The position numbers and the translations under genes were made by a program. Of a stretch of DNA of 64,000 nucleotides, positions 1-8,845 are shown piece after piece (positions within the stretch are counted from its first letter, which is position 1; every line of letters starts with the position of its first letter). The DNA lies in assembly GCA_944324345.1 (NCBI GenBank), contig CALUVT010000003.1, forward strand, positions 124,001 through 188,000. The letters run 5' to 3'. Source of the stretch: Candidatus Gastranaerophilales bacterium (GTDB taxonomy: Bacteria > Cyanobacteriota > Vampirovibrionia > Gastranaerophilales > Gastranaerophilaceae). The notes below the pieces were generated by a model. It was given only the letters and a program-made list of their open reading frames with translations, did not search any database and was not told the DNA's origin.

Positions 1-435
1 CGCACGAGTGTAAACGGGAGAATCCTCTTCGGTTAAAACATCTTTAATTGGGATATCATCATTTGTTCTGGCACTTTTTTCGATTGAAAATACGTTAATT
101 CTACACCCCTCTTTTAAGTCTTCATTTTCTGGTTTAAAATCATCTAAAATTTTTACCAAAACATCTGTCGATATTTGTTTAATATTTTCTATTGCCTCAA
201 AAAAAGTGAGGTACATTTTTTGAAGAAAATCTTCTCCATGGAAAATATTTCCGGACTTAATTTCTGCTTCTTTTTTAATATGCTTATCAAAAACATCCAA
301 CAGTTCTATTTTTATCTTGTCTTTTCTTTTGGTGTGATGTATTTGTCCCAAAAGAAGATCAGATTTTTCTTTCTCTTGCTGAGTAAGATCAATTGAACCA
401 AAGGAAATTCTACAGTTATTATTTTTAATTTGCAT
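1..435 (-). CDS. Sigma-70-like protein, C-terminus cut off by the window edge
   Basis: The first 145 codons of a minus-strand gene are visible, starting with ATG at 435 and running off position 1. The protein begins MQIKNNNCRISFGSIDL. A segment near residues 60-85 (ENIF..EDFLQKMYLTFFEAIENI) resembles sigma-70 region 2, where EDL.Q.GYLGL.EA is usual. The last visible part (VFSIEKSAR..PIKDVLTEEDSP) resembles the linker before region 4. The match is by eye and divergent, so the sigma-factor call is tentative. The N-terminal ISFGS motif recurs in other small proteins of this window. An A/T-tract motif lies 18 bases upstream of the start. Confidence 0.45.
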   Translation of the reverse strand, partial: MQIKNNNCRISFGSIDLTQQEKEKSDLLLGQIHHTKRKDKIKIELLDVFDKHIKKEAEIKSGNIFHGEDFLQKMYLTFFEAIENIKQISTDVLVKILDDFKPENEDLKEGCRINVFSIEKSARTNDDIPIKDVLTEEDSPVYTRA

Positions 436-452
436 ACCTTTTAGAAAACCCG

Positions 453-467
453 TAAATATTTTTTTTG
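453..467 (-). promoter_or_regulatory. A-tract/T-tract upstream motif, weak copy
   Basis: On the minus strand this reads CAAAAAAAATATTTACGG, close to the copy at 42851 (CAAAAAAATTTTTTACGG). It lies just upstream of the sigma-like gene, closer to the start (about 17 bases) than the other copies. It may be an upstream promoter element. It lacks the TAG that precedes the other four copies, so the assignment is weak. Confidence 0.3.
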
Positions 468-559
468 TCTTCTAAAAAAAATTTTTAATAGCCTCTAAAA
501 CAGTATTCCGTAATTTTTTAAAAAAATCTGAATATCTTTACTAATCTGAGCGGAATAGT

Positions 560-1036
560 TTATTTTAATTTTAACTTTGGAAACCACATTGGAACATTTT
601 TCTTGTATTCCAAGTATTCATCTCCAAAGTTTCTTTCAAGCTGTTTTTCTTCAAATAGTTTAAAGTAAACACAATTAATAATGAAAAATGTTAACATCCA
701 ATAAAAAATATTAACTGCATTTAAAATTACAGCTTCTGATACAAGTATTAACAAAACAGCTGTTATCATAGGATTTCTGACAACCTTAAATGGACCTTCG
801 ACAACCAAATGTTTTGTGCATGCCCAAGGAGCAAGGGTTCCTTTACCAATTTTTTGAAATAACACTACAGTCCAAATAAAAAGTGACAAGCCAAAAAACA
901 ATAGACAAATACCAAAAAATATCTGCCAAACATCAGGAACTTTGTACTGAAAGTTTGAAAAATACAGTATCAAAAAAGGAATAATCACTGTAACATTAAA
1001 AGGTAAAATAATTATTGCTTTAAGCCATTTTTTCAT
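560..1036 (-). CDS. Isoprenylcysteine carboxyl methyltransferase-family membrane protein
   Basis: This 158-aa protein is very hydrophobic, with about four membrane segments. It carries the motifs GPFKVVRNPM (near residue 82) and a C-terminal FEEKQLERNFGDEYLEYKKNVPMWFPK-type tail split over residues 128-155. These are typical of the ICMT/phospholipid methyltransferase (PEMT-like) family, which methylates small lipid or protein-terminal substrates at the membrane. In bacteria the substrate is usually unknown. A GGAGGT ribosome site precedes the ATG. It stands alone, divergent from the gal operon. Confidence 0.75.
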   Translation of the reverse strand: MKKWLKAIIILPFNVTVIIPFLILYFSNFQYKVPDVWQIFFGICLLFFGLSLFIWTVVLFQKIGKGTLAPWACTKHLVVEGPFKVVRNPMITAVLLILVSEAVILNAVNIFYWMLTFFIINCVYFKLFEEKQLERNFGDEYLEYKKNVPMWFPKLKLK

Positions 1037-1110
1037 AAATAACCTCCAAAAACGAATTGTATTTAAAAGTATTATAACTTAAATTCAAATACCATGTAAA
1101 TCTGTTTTTA

Positions 1111-1139
1111 TTTACAAAAATAACTCAATATGCTAAAAT
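1111..1139 (+). promoter_or_regulatory. Likely galM promoter
   Basis: TTTACA, a 17-base spacer and TAAAAT match a housekeeping promoter. The predicted transcription start is about position 1146, only about three bases before the galM ATG, and there is no Shine-Dalgarno. The gal operon mRNA may therefore be almost leaderless. Confidence 0.45.
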
Positions 1140-1148
1140 ACTAATATT

Positions 1149-2177
1149 ATGGTAAATTTAACGATTTTGGAACTTGGAGCACTTGATGGCAAGACTATAA
1201 AATCTTTTAATTTAAAATCAAGGGAAATCGAAGTTGAGTTAACAAATTATGGAGCATCTATACTTTCTATCAAAGTCCCTGACAATACAGGGAAAATGAC
1301 AGATGTAGTTTTGGGTTACAAAAACATAGAAGATTATTTTAAATCTGACAAATTCTTGGGAGCTACTGTCGGACGTTCTGCAAATAGAATCAAAGGTGGG
1401 ATTGCAGAAATTAAAGGGGAAAAAATTCAGCTTTCACTAAATGATGGTGGAAATCATATCCACGGAGGTTTTTGCGGTCTTAATAAAAAAGTTTGGGACT
1501 ACATACAGATAGAAAACGGTATTAAATTTTCATACCTAAGTCTTGATGGGGAAGAAGGTTATCCGGGAAACTTAAAAATTGAAGTTTCGTACACAGTAGA
1601 AAATTCGTCTTTACAAATAAATTATCGAGCAACATCCGACAAAGATACAATTTTCAACCCAACAAATCATACATATTTTAATCTAAGCGGACACGGAGAT
1701 ATATTGAATCAATATGTCCAAATAAATTCTGATTTTTATACAGAAAATGATGAAAAATCTTTACCCAACAGGAAAATCTGTTCCGTAAAAAATACACCAA
1801 TGGATTTTAGACAATTCAAAAAAATCAAAGATGATATAGAAAGTGATTTTGACCAGATTATATATGGCAAAGGTTTTGACAATAATTGGGTAGTAAAAGA
1901 TTTCAACGGATATATAAAATCTGCAGCAAAAGCATATTCTCCCGATAACGGGATAAAATTAGAAGTTTTGACAGATTTGCCAGGTATCCAATTTTACAGC
2001 GGGAACTACTTAGATGATAAATTTATAAGCAGAAATGATATAAAAATTGATAAAAGATGCGGATTCTGCCTTGAATGTCAATATTTCCCGAATTCTTTTG
2101 CAAACGAAAAATTTATCAAGCCGATTTTATATGCTGAAGAAATTTTTGATAAAAACATAATTTATAAATTCAATTAA
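1149..2177 (+). CDS. galM: Aldose 1-epimerase (galactose mutarotase)
   Basis: GalM converts beta- to alpha-galactose, the form used by galactokinase. The 342-aa length is normal. Family signatures seen are TNYGASILSIKVPD near residue 32, TVGRSANRIKGG near 75, NDGGNHIHGG near 99 (first active-site His region), NPTNHTYFNLSGHG near 175 (second His) and the late LECQYFPNSFAN motif near 310 carrying the catalytic Glu. It is the first gene of galM-galK-galE-galT, all on the plus strand. The ATG has no clear ribosome site, consistent with the promoter lying immediately upstream. Confidence 0.92.
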   Translation: MVNLTILELGALDGKTIKSFNLKSREIEVELTNYGASILSIKVPDNTGKMTDVVLGYKNIEDYFKSDKFLGATVGRSANRIKGGIAEIKGEKIQLSLNDGGNHIHGGFCGLNKKVWDYIQIENGIKFSYLSLDGEEGYPGNLKIEVSYTVENSSLQINYRATSDKDTIFNPTNHTYFNLSGHGDILNQYVQINSDFYTENDEKSLPNRKICSVKNTPMDFRQFKKIKDDIESDFDQIIYGKGFDNNWVVKDFNGYIKSAAKAYSPDNGIKLEVLTDLPGIQFYSGNYLDDKFISRNDIKIDKRCGFCLECQYFPNSFANEKFIKPILYAEEIFDKNIIYKFN

Positions 2178-2256
2178 AATTTTTGAAACTCCTACTATAA
2201 TAGTATGTTACATTTGTCAAAGATAGGGTATAAATATTAAAAGAGGGTATTAATAA

Positions 2257-3537
2257 ATGAAATCTGCAGAGAAACTAAAAAAAGACATTTCTAATGGTTT
2301 GTACAATTCAATTTTAGAGAAGATATATTGTAAGAAAGATTTTAAGAAAATTCACGAACGATACATAGATTTGATAAACGGATTTTGTGCAAACTTCGGC
2401 TCAAATAGAGAATTGTCCCTTTTTAGTGCTCCAGGAAGAACCGAAATCGGAGGGAACCATACAGACCATCAGCGGGGCTGTGTTCTGGCTGCCAGCGTAA
2501 ATTTAGACGTGATTGCGGCTGTATCTTTAAATAATGAAAATACAATAAGGCTTCAATCGGAAGGCTACCCTCTGGATATAATAAATCTGGATAAATTAGA
2601 GCCTGAAATGTCTGAATACAATCAGGCAAAAGCTTTAATTAAAGGAGTTGTTGCGAAGTTTAAAAAGCTTGGATACGATATAAAAGGATTTGATGCTTAT
2701 ACATCGTCAAATGTATTAAAAGGTTCAGGATTATCAAGTTCTGCGGCTTTTGAAGTTCTAATCGGAAACATTTTAAACGGACTTTTTGCTAATAATTCTG
2801 TAAGTGATATTGAAATCGCTAAAATTGGTCAATATGCAGAGAACGTATATTTTGGAAAGCCTTGCGGATTGATGGATCAAATGGCATCATCTGTCGGAGG
2901 GGTAGTATCAATAGATTTTAAAGATAGCGAAAAACCTTTAATAAAAAAGATAGAATATGATTTTTCCAAATCAGGATATGCACTATGTATAATCGACAGC
3001 GGTGCAGACCATGCGGATTTAACTGATGAATATGCGGCGATACCTTACGAGATGAAAAAAGTTGCACAAGTTTTTGGGAAAGAAGTTTTAAGAGAAGTAG
3101 ATGAAAAATTATTTATGGAAAATATAGCAAAAGTTCGTGAAAAATGCGGCGACAGAGCTATTTTAAGAGCAATGCATTTTTACGCAGACAACAATCGTGC
3201 TATATTAGAAGCTGAAGCATTAAAGAAGGGGGATTTTAAGAAATTTCTGGAAATTGTAACAGAATCAGGAAAATCATCATATATGTACCTCCAAAATGTT
3301 TCAGTTTGCGGATCTTCAACTCATCAAGCTGTGGGCTTGGTTCTTGCATTGTGTGACAAATTTTTGGAAAACAAAGGTGCTTATCGAGTTCATGGCGGAG
3401 GTTTTGCCGGAACTGTTCAGGCTTTTGTTCCTTTAAATATGGTAACAGAATTTAAGACAAAAATCGAAAAAGCGATAGGAAAAGATTGCTGTCACATATT
3501 ATCAATCAGACCTGTCGGCGGTATTCGAATTGAATAA
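2257..3537 (+). CDS. galK: Galactokinase
   Basis: This GHMP-family kinase phosphorylates galactose to galactose-1-phosphate with ATP. At 426 aa it is slightly longer than the E. coli enzyme because of an N-terminal extension of about 40 aa. The galactokinase signature GRTEIGGNHTDHQ is at residues 60-72. The ATP-binding loop KGSGLSSSAAFE is near 155 and the C-terminal motif HGGGFAGTVQAFVP is near 380. A GAGGGT ribosome site precedes the ATG. It lies 79 bp after galM and 16 bp before galE, so it is part of one operon. Confidence 0.95.
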   Translation: MKSAEKLKKDISNGLYNSILEKIYCKKDFKKIHERYIDLINGFCANFGSNRELSLFSAPGRTEIGGNHTDHQRGCVLAASVNLDVIAAVSLNNENTIRLQSEGYPLDIINLDKLEPEMSEYNQAKALIKGVVAKFKKLGYDIKGFDAYTSSNVLKGSGLSSSAAFEVLIGNILNGLFANNSVSDIEIAKIGQYAENVYFGKPCGLMDQMASSVGGVVSIDFKDSEKPLIKKIEYDFSKSGYALCIIDSGADHADLTDEYAAIPYEMKKVAQVFGKEVLREVDEKLFMENIAKVREKCGDRAILRAMHFYADNNRAILEAEALKKGDFKKFLEIVTESGKSSYMYLQNVSVCGSSTHQAVGLVLALCDKFLENKGAYRVHGGGFAGTVQAFVPLNMVTEFKTKIEKAIGKDCCHILSIRPVGGIRIE

Positions 3538-3553
3538 TGAAATGAGGTAAATA

Positions 3554-4546
3554 ATGGCAATATTAGTATTAGGCGGAGCAGGATATATAGGTTCACATAC
3601 AGTATATGAGCTTATAGACAAAGGCGAAGACGTAGTGATTGCAGACAGCCTTCAAACAGGTCATATTGAAGCAGTTCATCCAAAAGCCAGATTTTATAAA
3701 GGTGATATCAGAGACATTAATTTTCTTGATGAATTGTTTACGAAAGAAAAAATTGATTCAGTAATACATTTCGCTGCAAATTCTCTTGTCGGAGAAAGTA
3801 TGACCGATCCTTTAAAGTATTATGATAACAATTTATACGGCACAATGGTGCTTTTAAAATCAATGGTTAAAAACGGCATCGGAAAAATTGTATTTTCATC
3901 AACCGCCGCAACTTACGGTGAGCCCGAAAATATTCCGATATTGGAAAGTGACAGGAAAGAACCGACAAATACTTACGGCGAAACAAAACTTGCAATGGAA
4001 AAAATGATGAAATGGGTATCAAAAGCTCATGATTTAAAATTTGTGTCACTCAGATATTTCAACGCTTGCGGAGCACACAAATCAGGTAAAATAGGAGAAG
4101 CACACGAACCTGAAACTCATTTAATTCCGCTAATTTTACAAGTACCAAACGGCAGACGTGAACAGATAAACATTTTTGGGGACGATTACGACACTCCTGA
4201 CGGAACCTGTATAAGAGATTATATTCACGTAACCGATTTAGCTCAAGCACACATTTTAGCGGTTGAATACCTGCAAAAAGGCGGAGAATGTGATATTTTT
4301 AACCTCGGAAACGGTATCGGCTTCAGCGTAAAAGAAGTAATTGATACGGCAAGAAAAGTCACAGAGCACCCAATTCCTGCAGTAATTTCACCAAGAAGAG
4401 CAGGCGATCCAGCTCAACTTGTCGCATCAAGTGAAAAGGCTAAAAAAGTTTTAAGTTGGAAACCTGAGCACGCTGACTTGGAAGAAATTATCACCTCTGC
4501 TTGGAATTGGCACAAAAATCATCCGTACGGTTTCTCTCAAGAGTAA
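3554..4546 (+). CDS. galE: UDP-glucose 4-epimerase
   Basis: GalE interconverts UDP-galactose and UDP-glucose using bound NAD. It is a 330-aa short-chain dehydrogenase-type protein. The Rossmann motif GGAGYIGSH is at residues 6-14. The catalytic region SSTAATYGEPE carries Ser/Thr, and TYGETKLAME supplies the Tyr-X3-Lys pair near 142-146. The RYFNACGA and CIRDYIHVTDLA motifs are also family-typical. It lies 16 bp downstream of galK, and galT follows after 11 bp. Confidence 0.95.
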   Translation: MAILVLGGAGYIGSHTVYELIDKGEDVVIADSLQTGHIEAVHPKARFYKGDIRDINFLDELFTKEKIDSVIHFAANSLVGESMTDPLKYYDNNLYGTMVLLKSMVKNGIGKIVFSSTAATYGEPENIPILESDRKEPTNTYGETKLAMEKMMKWVSKAHDLKFVSLRYFNACGAHKSGKIGEAHEPETHLIPLILQVPNGRREQINIFGDDYDTPDGTCIRDYIHVTDLAQAHILAVEYLQKGGECDIFNLGNGIGFSVKEVIDTARKVTEHPIPAVISPRRAGDPAQLVASSEKAKKVLSWKPEHADLEEIITSAWNWHKNHPYGFSQE

Positions 4547-4557
4547 GAAAGGGCTTT

Positions 4558-6048
4558 ATGATTTCAGAAAGTATTTCAAAACTTGTTCAATACGGAATAA
4601 ACAACAACCTTATACAAAAGGTTGACAAAATTTATACGACAAATCGTGTTCTTGAAGTTTTGCAGCTTGACGATTTTGAAGAATGCGAAATTACCGATTG
4701 TGAAATAAATTTAGAGCAAATTTTGAAAGATATTTTAGACTATGCTTGTGAAAGAGGTCTAATTGAAGATAATATTGTCGCTCGAGACTTATTTGATACA
4801 AAAATTATGGGCTGTCTTGTACCTCCTCCACACGATGTGATTGAGAAGTTTGAAATGCTCTATAAAAATTCGCCGGAACTTGCGACCGAATGGTATTACA
4901 AGTTTTCTCAAGACACTGATTACATAAGACGATACAGAATAAAAAAAGATTTGAGGTGGAAAGCCCAAACAGAATATGGCGAATTGGATATTTCAATAAA
5001 CCTTTCAAAGCCTGAAAAAGATCCAAAAGCAATTGCCGCTGCAAAATCAGCTAAGCAATCAGGATACCCAAAATGTGCCCTTTGTGCAGAAAATGAGGGA
5101 TATACAGGTAGATTAAACCACCCAGCAAGACAAAATCACCGTATAATTCCGATTGACTTAGATAATGAAGAGTGGTTTTTGCAATATTCACCTTATGTTT
5201 ATTACAATGAACACTGTATTGTGCTAAACAGCCAGCATATTCCTATGAAAATTGATAAATCAACTTTTAAAAAGCTTTTTGAATTTGTAGAAAAATTCCC
5301 TCACTACTTTATAGGTTCAAATGCTGATTTGCCGATTGTAGGCGGATCAATCCTTTCTCATGACCATTTTCAAGGCGGCCATTATGAATTTGCAATGGCA
5401 AGGGCTCCTATTGAAAAACATTTTTCAATAAAAAACTATGAAGATGTTGAATGCGGAATTGTCAAATGGCCGATGAGTGTAATTAGGATTCGGCATGACA
5501 ATTATGAACACTTGATTAATCTCGCTGATTTAATTTTAAAGAAATGGCGGGAATATTCGGATGAAGATGCTTTTATTTATGCTTACACAGATGGTGTTCC
5601 CCATAATACAATAACACCTATTGCAAGAAAATCAGGCGAACTTTTTGAACTGGATTTGGTTTTGAGAAATAATATTACGACAGACGAACATCCGCTTGGG
5701 GTTTATCATCCGCATAGCGAATATCATCATATTAAAAAAGAAAACATCGGGCTTATCGAAGTAATGGGATTGGCTGTCCTGCCTTCAAGATTAAAAACAG
5801 AATTTGAAATTCTGTCTGAATATATTTTGAATGATAAAGATATAAGGAGCAACGAAACAATCTCAAAACACGCTGACTGGGTTGAGGAATTCTTGCCAAA
5901 TTACCAAATTACTGCTGAGAATATTCAATCAATTTTGCAAGCTGAAACAGCGAAAGTTTTTGCAAAAATTCTCGAATGCTGTGGAGTATTCAAGCGTGAC
6001 AAAATAGGCCAAAAAGCCTTTGAAACATTCATAAAATCGTTTGTATAA
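4558..6048 (+). CDS. galT: UDP-glucose--hexose-1-phosphate uridylyltransferase, class 2
   Basis: GalT transfers UMP from UDP-glucose to galactose-1-phosphate. The sequence is of the Firmicute-style class 2 type (about 495 aa), with CALCAENEGYTGR near residue 178 and GGSILSHDHFQGG near 265, and no HPH motif of the E. coli class. The reading frame opens upstream inside galE. The ATG at 4558 is preferred because it follows galE by 11 bp behind an AGAAAGGG ribosome site and gives the expected N-terminus, MISESISKLVQYG. It completes the Leloir operon. No sugar transporter is in the window. Confidence 0.93.
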   Translation: MISESISKLVQYGINNNLIQKVDKIYTTNRVLEVLQLDDFEECEITDCEINLEQILKDILDYACERGLIEDNIVARDLFDTKIMGCLVPPPHDVIEKFEMLYKNSPELATEWYYKFSQDTDYIRRYRIKKDLRWKAQTEYGELDISINLSKPEKDPKAIAAAKSAKQSGYPKCALCAENEGYTGRLNHPARQNHRIIPIDLDNEEWFLQYSPYVYYNEHCIVLNSQHIPMKIDKSTFKKLFEFVEKFPHYFIGSNADLPIVGGSILSHDHFQGGHYEFAMARAPIEKHFSIKNYEDVECGIVKWPMSVIRIRHDNYEHLINLADLILKKWREYSDEDAFIYAYTDGVPHNTITPIARKSGELFELDLVLRNNITTDEHPLGVYHPHSEYHHIKKENIGLIEVMGLAVLPSRLKTEFEILSEYILNDKDIRSNETISKHADWVEEFLPNYQITAENIQSILQAETAKVFAKILECCGVFKRDKIGQKAFETFIKSFV

Positions 6049-6139
6049 GCCCATTTTAACTAACATATAGAGCTGATTTAATTTAGGTGTTTTAAATAAT
6101 AATTGGGGCAATAGCGGTACAAAAATAAAAATGTATGAA

Positions 6140-6184
6140 ATAAAAAAATAATAGCAAAGTTTAAATACCTTGCTATTATTATCT
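6140..6184 (-). terminator. Bidirectional terminator between galT and tRNA-fMet
   Basis: An 11-bp stem (AATAATAGCAA with TTGCTATTATT) is followed by a T run on both strands. On the minus strand it ends tRNA-fMet. On the plus strand it can end the gal operon. Confidence 0.7.
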
Positions 6185-6190
6185 TTTAAT

Positions 6191-6267
<77 letters not shown>

Positions 6268-6286
6268 ACATTATCGCTCACACCCC

Positions 6287-6315
6287 ATTATGTAACGCTA
6301 AAAATCAAAAATCAA
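6287..6315 (-). promoter_or_regulatory. Likely tRNA-fMet promoter
   Basis: On the minus strand TTGATT, a 17-base spacer and CATAAT lie 20 bases upstream of the tRNA 5' end. Confidence 0.45.
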
Positions 6316-6437
6316 CCCCCTTATTTTTTATTGATGTACATACCCTACTTAAGGTTAACTGGAGATAATTTCGGGGTTTACACATAATAAAAATTCTTTG
6401 TAAAACTTATCATGCTTAAAATTTAAATTTACATAAA

Positions 6438-6480
6438 TAAAAAAATAGCGATAAGTGAAAATCCTTATCGCTATTATCTT
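6438..6480 (-). terminator. Terminator of tRNA-Arg
   Basis: A 12-bp stem (AATAGCGATAAG with CTTATCGCTATT) with an 8-base loop is followed on the minus strand by a run of seven T. It lies directly downstream of tRNA-Arg. Confidence 0.75.
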
Positions 6481-6488
6481 TTAAAACC

Positions 6489-6562
<74 letters not shown>

Positions 6563-6615
6563 TTAATACCGTTTATGGCTTTCCTGATGCCTTGCGTTTT
6601 ACATCAGCAAACCCT

Positions 6616-6643
6616 ATGTTAACAAAAAAAGATTTTTTTTCAA
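6616..6643 (-). promoter_or_regulatory. Likely tRNA-Arg promoter
   Basis: On the minus strand TTGAAA, a 16-base spacer and TAACAT lie about 50 bases upstream of the mature tRNA 5' end. Confidence 0.35.
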
Positions 6644-6728
6644 GTTATTTCTAAAATTTTTAAAAAATGAAATATAATTAATGTTTTTTATATAGTATAT
6701 GTTATTCTCTAACTTGAGAGGTACAGAT

Positions 6729-6929
6729 ATGGAAAAATTAACTCAAAGAGAAAAAACAGTTCTTAAACTTATTACACAAGGTTATGGTTACAAGCAAATT
6801 AGTAAACAAATTTTTGTTAGCACACATACTGTCAAAGCACACATTAGCTCTATAATAAGGAAACTTGAAGCAAAAAACAGAACTAATGCAGTATATATCG
6901 CTATGATATATCATCTTCTCGATGAATAA
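6729..6929 (+). CDS. Stand-alone LuxR/GerE-type HTH protein
   Basis: The 66-aa protein is almost only a LuxR-type helix-turn-helix: LTQREKTVLKLITQGYGYKQIS, then STHTVKAHISSIIRKLEAKNRT. There is no receiver or ligand domain, so it resembles GerE-like solo regulators. The frame opens at 6699, but the ATG at 6729 sits behind GAGAGG and gives the normal domain start. It lies 59 bp upstream of the amidase gene, on the same strand. Its targets are unknown. Confidence 0.8.
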   Translation: MEKLTQREKTVLKLITQGYGYKQISKQIFVSTHTVKAHISSIIRKLEAKNRTNAVYIAMIYHLLDE

Positions 6930-6988
6930 ATTGTTACAATTTGATAGCTTAATGCACTCGTTATATAATAGAAAATGAGATAATATCT

Positions 6989-8845
6989 ATGAAAAAGTTT
7001 TTTATTTTATTTTCTATAATAGTAATTACCTTATTTACATTTGTCCGACAAGCTTGTGCCAACGAATTATACAAGTTTACAGATGCAAATTTTGATACAT
7101 CAAACTCCATGATTGTACTTTCCGGTCAAGACACACCTTCTGGAAACGTTTTACAAAATATCAAGTTGGTCAAAATGCAAAATCCGGATAGAGCCTACTT
7201 TGATATAAATTCTTCTATAATTACATTTCCTAAACAAAACTGGATATTCAAGACAGGGCCCATTAAAGAAGTTAAAATTAACCAATTTTCTACATCACCA
7301 AATGTAGTAAGAGTCGTAATGTATTACGAAAGCGGATTCAATCCCGATAGTATCAAATTTTTAAGAATTAAGAATAACATTATTATCAAACTAAAAGATA
7401 ATGGAATATGTGACAATGAATTTTTCCAAAATACATACAGAGATGAACACACTTCTTCAAGCGATTTTTACGAATATATGACAATTTCTACACCTGTTGA
7501 AAGCTCAAACGATAACATTGTCGGACAAATTCAAGATGCTTTTAACCAGCAAGCAGAACAATTGTTTGAAAGGAAAGAACTAAAACTTAATACAAAATAT
7601 TATCTTAACAATATTACTCTAAGGCCAAATACAATTTTATTAAACGGTTTTGGTTCTGTTTCCATTGAAAGACCAATGATACTGTATAACCCAACAAGAA
7701 TTATATATGATCTCCCGAACACATTAGTTGATATGAAGATTAGAAACAAAGAGTACAGGCTTAGCGAAACAGAAACAGTAAAAATTGGTCAATTTTCCGT
7801 AAACAAAGCCAGAATTGTAATTACAACAGATGCCGTAAAACAATATATTCCAATATATTCAAGTGACAATCAATCTTTGATAATTGCGAATTTCCAAAAA
7901 ATAAATAATTCAACCTTGTACAATAGTTCAAGTAATGCAATCGCATATAACAAAGAAAAGAATGATTCAATGACAGAATCTATGCTACTTAAATTTGATG
8001 CCCCAATTGTACACGGGCTCGACAGATATAATGACAAGATTATCTTATATCTCTATAATGTTTCAAAGTATAATGACGAAAATTTCAAAAACGCTTATAA
8101 AGATACAATATTTAAAAATGCTTATATTGAATTAATGCCTAAAATCGGGTTAAAATTGACAATACCGATAGAACAAGATGCTATTGTAAATACATATTTA
8201 GGTGCAGACGGAAGAAATTTAAAAATTAAAATTAAGGAATCACAAAAAAAAGAACAGGTTCAACAACCTTCAATCATTTTGAATCCTGTTGTTCCTAAAG
8301 ATAATTCCGGCAATAAAAAAATAGTTCTAGACGCAGGACATGGCGGAAAAGACGTAGGAGCAATAGGTGGTGAAATTTATGAAAAAGATATTACTCTTGA
8401 TGTTGCAAAACGTGTGGAAAAACTTTTAAAACAAAAAGGCTACACGGTTGTAATGACAAGAGATGATGATAGTTACGTTTCACTACAAGACAGAGTGTCG
8501 ATTAGTGAAAATGCTCAACCTGATATTTTTGTTAGTATTCACGTAAATTCAAGTGTAAGGCCTGAAATTACAGGAGTAGAAACACACTATTATCATCAGG
8601 AAAGTATCTCACTTGCACAAACTGTTCACTCCTCTTTGGCAAGTTCTGTGCAATCTCCAAACCGAGGATTGTTTAAATCTAAATTTTATGTTATAAATCA
8701 TACTACATCCCCTTCAATATTAGTTGAAATAGGATTTATCTCAAATAGCGACGAGAGAGGGCAGCTCACCGGGGAAAAACGGAAACAGGCGACCGCAAAA
8801 GCAATAGCAGACGGAGTACAGAATTATTTTAAACAGTACAAATAA
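6989..8845 (+). CDS. amiC: N-acetylmuramoyl-L-alanine amidase with AMIN region
   Basis: This exported enzyme cleaves the amide bond between MurNAc and the stem peptide during cell separation. A signal peptide covers residues 1-25. A long beta-rich region with repeated AMIN-like units (motifs such as IKLKDNG and INTYLGADGRNLKIKI-like strands) covers about 30-420. The Amidase_3 domain runs from about 444 to the end. Zinc ligands are visible as DAGHGGKD, the Glu of GEIYEKD, His of VSIHVNSS and the catalytic Glu in LVEIGFISN. The 618-aa length suits cyanobacterial-type AmiC. It overlaps the murI start by 23 bp. Confidence 0.9.
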   Translation: MKKFFILFSIIVITLFTFVRQACANELYKFTDANFDTSNSMIVLSGQDTPSGNVLQNIKLVKMQNPDRAYFDINSSIITFPKQNWIFKTGPIKEVKINQFSTSPNVVRVVMYYESGFNPDSIKFLRIKNNIIIKLKDNGICDNEFFQNTYRDEHTSSSDFYEYMTISTPVESSNDNIVGQIQDAFNQQAEQLFERKELKLNTKYYLNNITLRPNTILLNGFGSVSIERPMILYNPTRIIYDLPNTLVDMKIRNKEYRLSETETVKIGQFSVNKARIVITTDAVKQYIPIYSSDNQSLIIANFQKINNSTLYNSSSNAIAYNKEKNDSMTESMLLKFDAPIVHGLDRYNDKIILYLYNVSKYNDENFKNAYKDTIFKNAYIELMPKIGLKLTIPIEQDAIVNTYLGADGRNLKIKIKESQKKEQVQQPSIILNPVVPKDNSGNKKIVLDAGHGGKDVGAIGGEIYEKDITLDVAKRVEKLLKQKGYTVVMTRDDDSYVSLQDRVSISENAQPDIFVSIHVNSSVRPEITGVETHYYHQESISLAQTVHSSLASSVQSPNRGLFKSKFYVINHTTSPSILVEIGFISNSDERGQLTGEKRKQATAKAIADGVQNYFKQYK

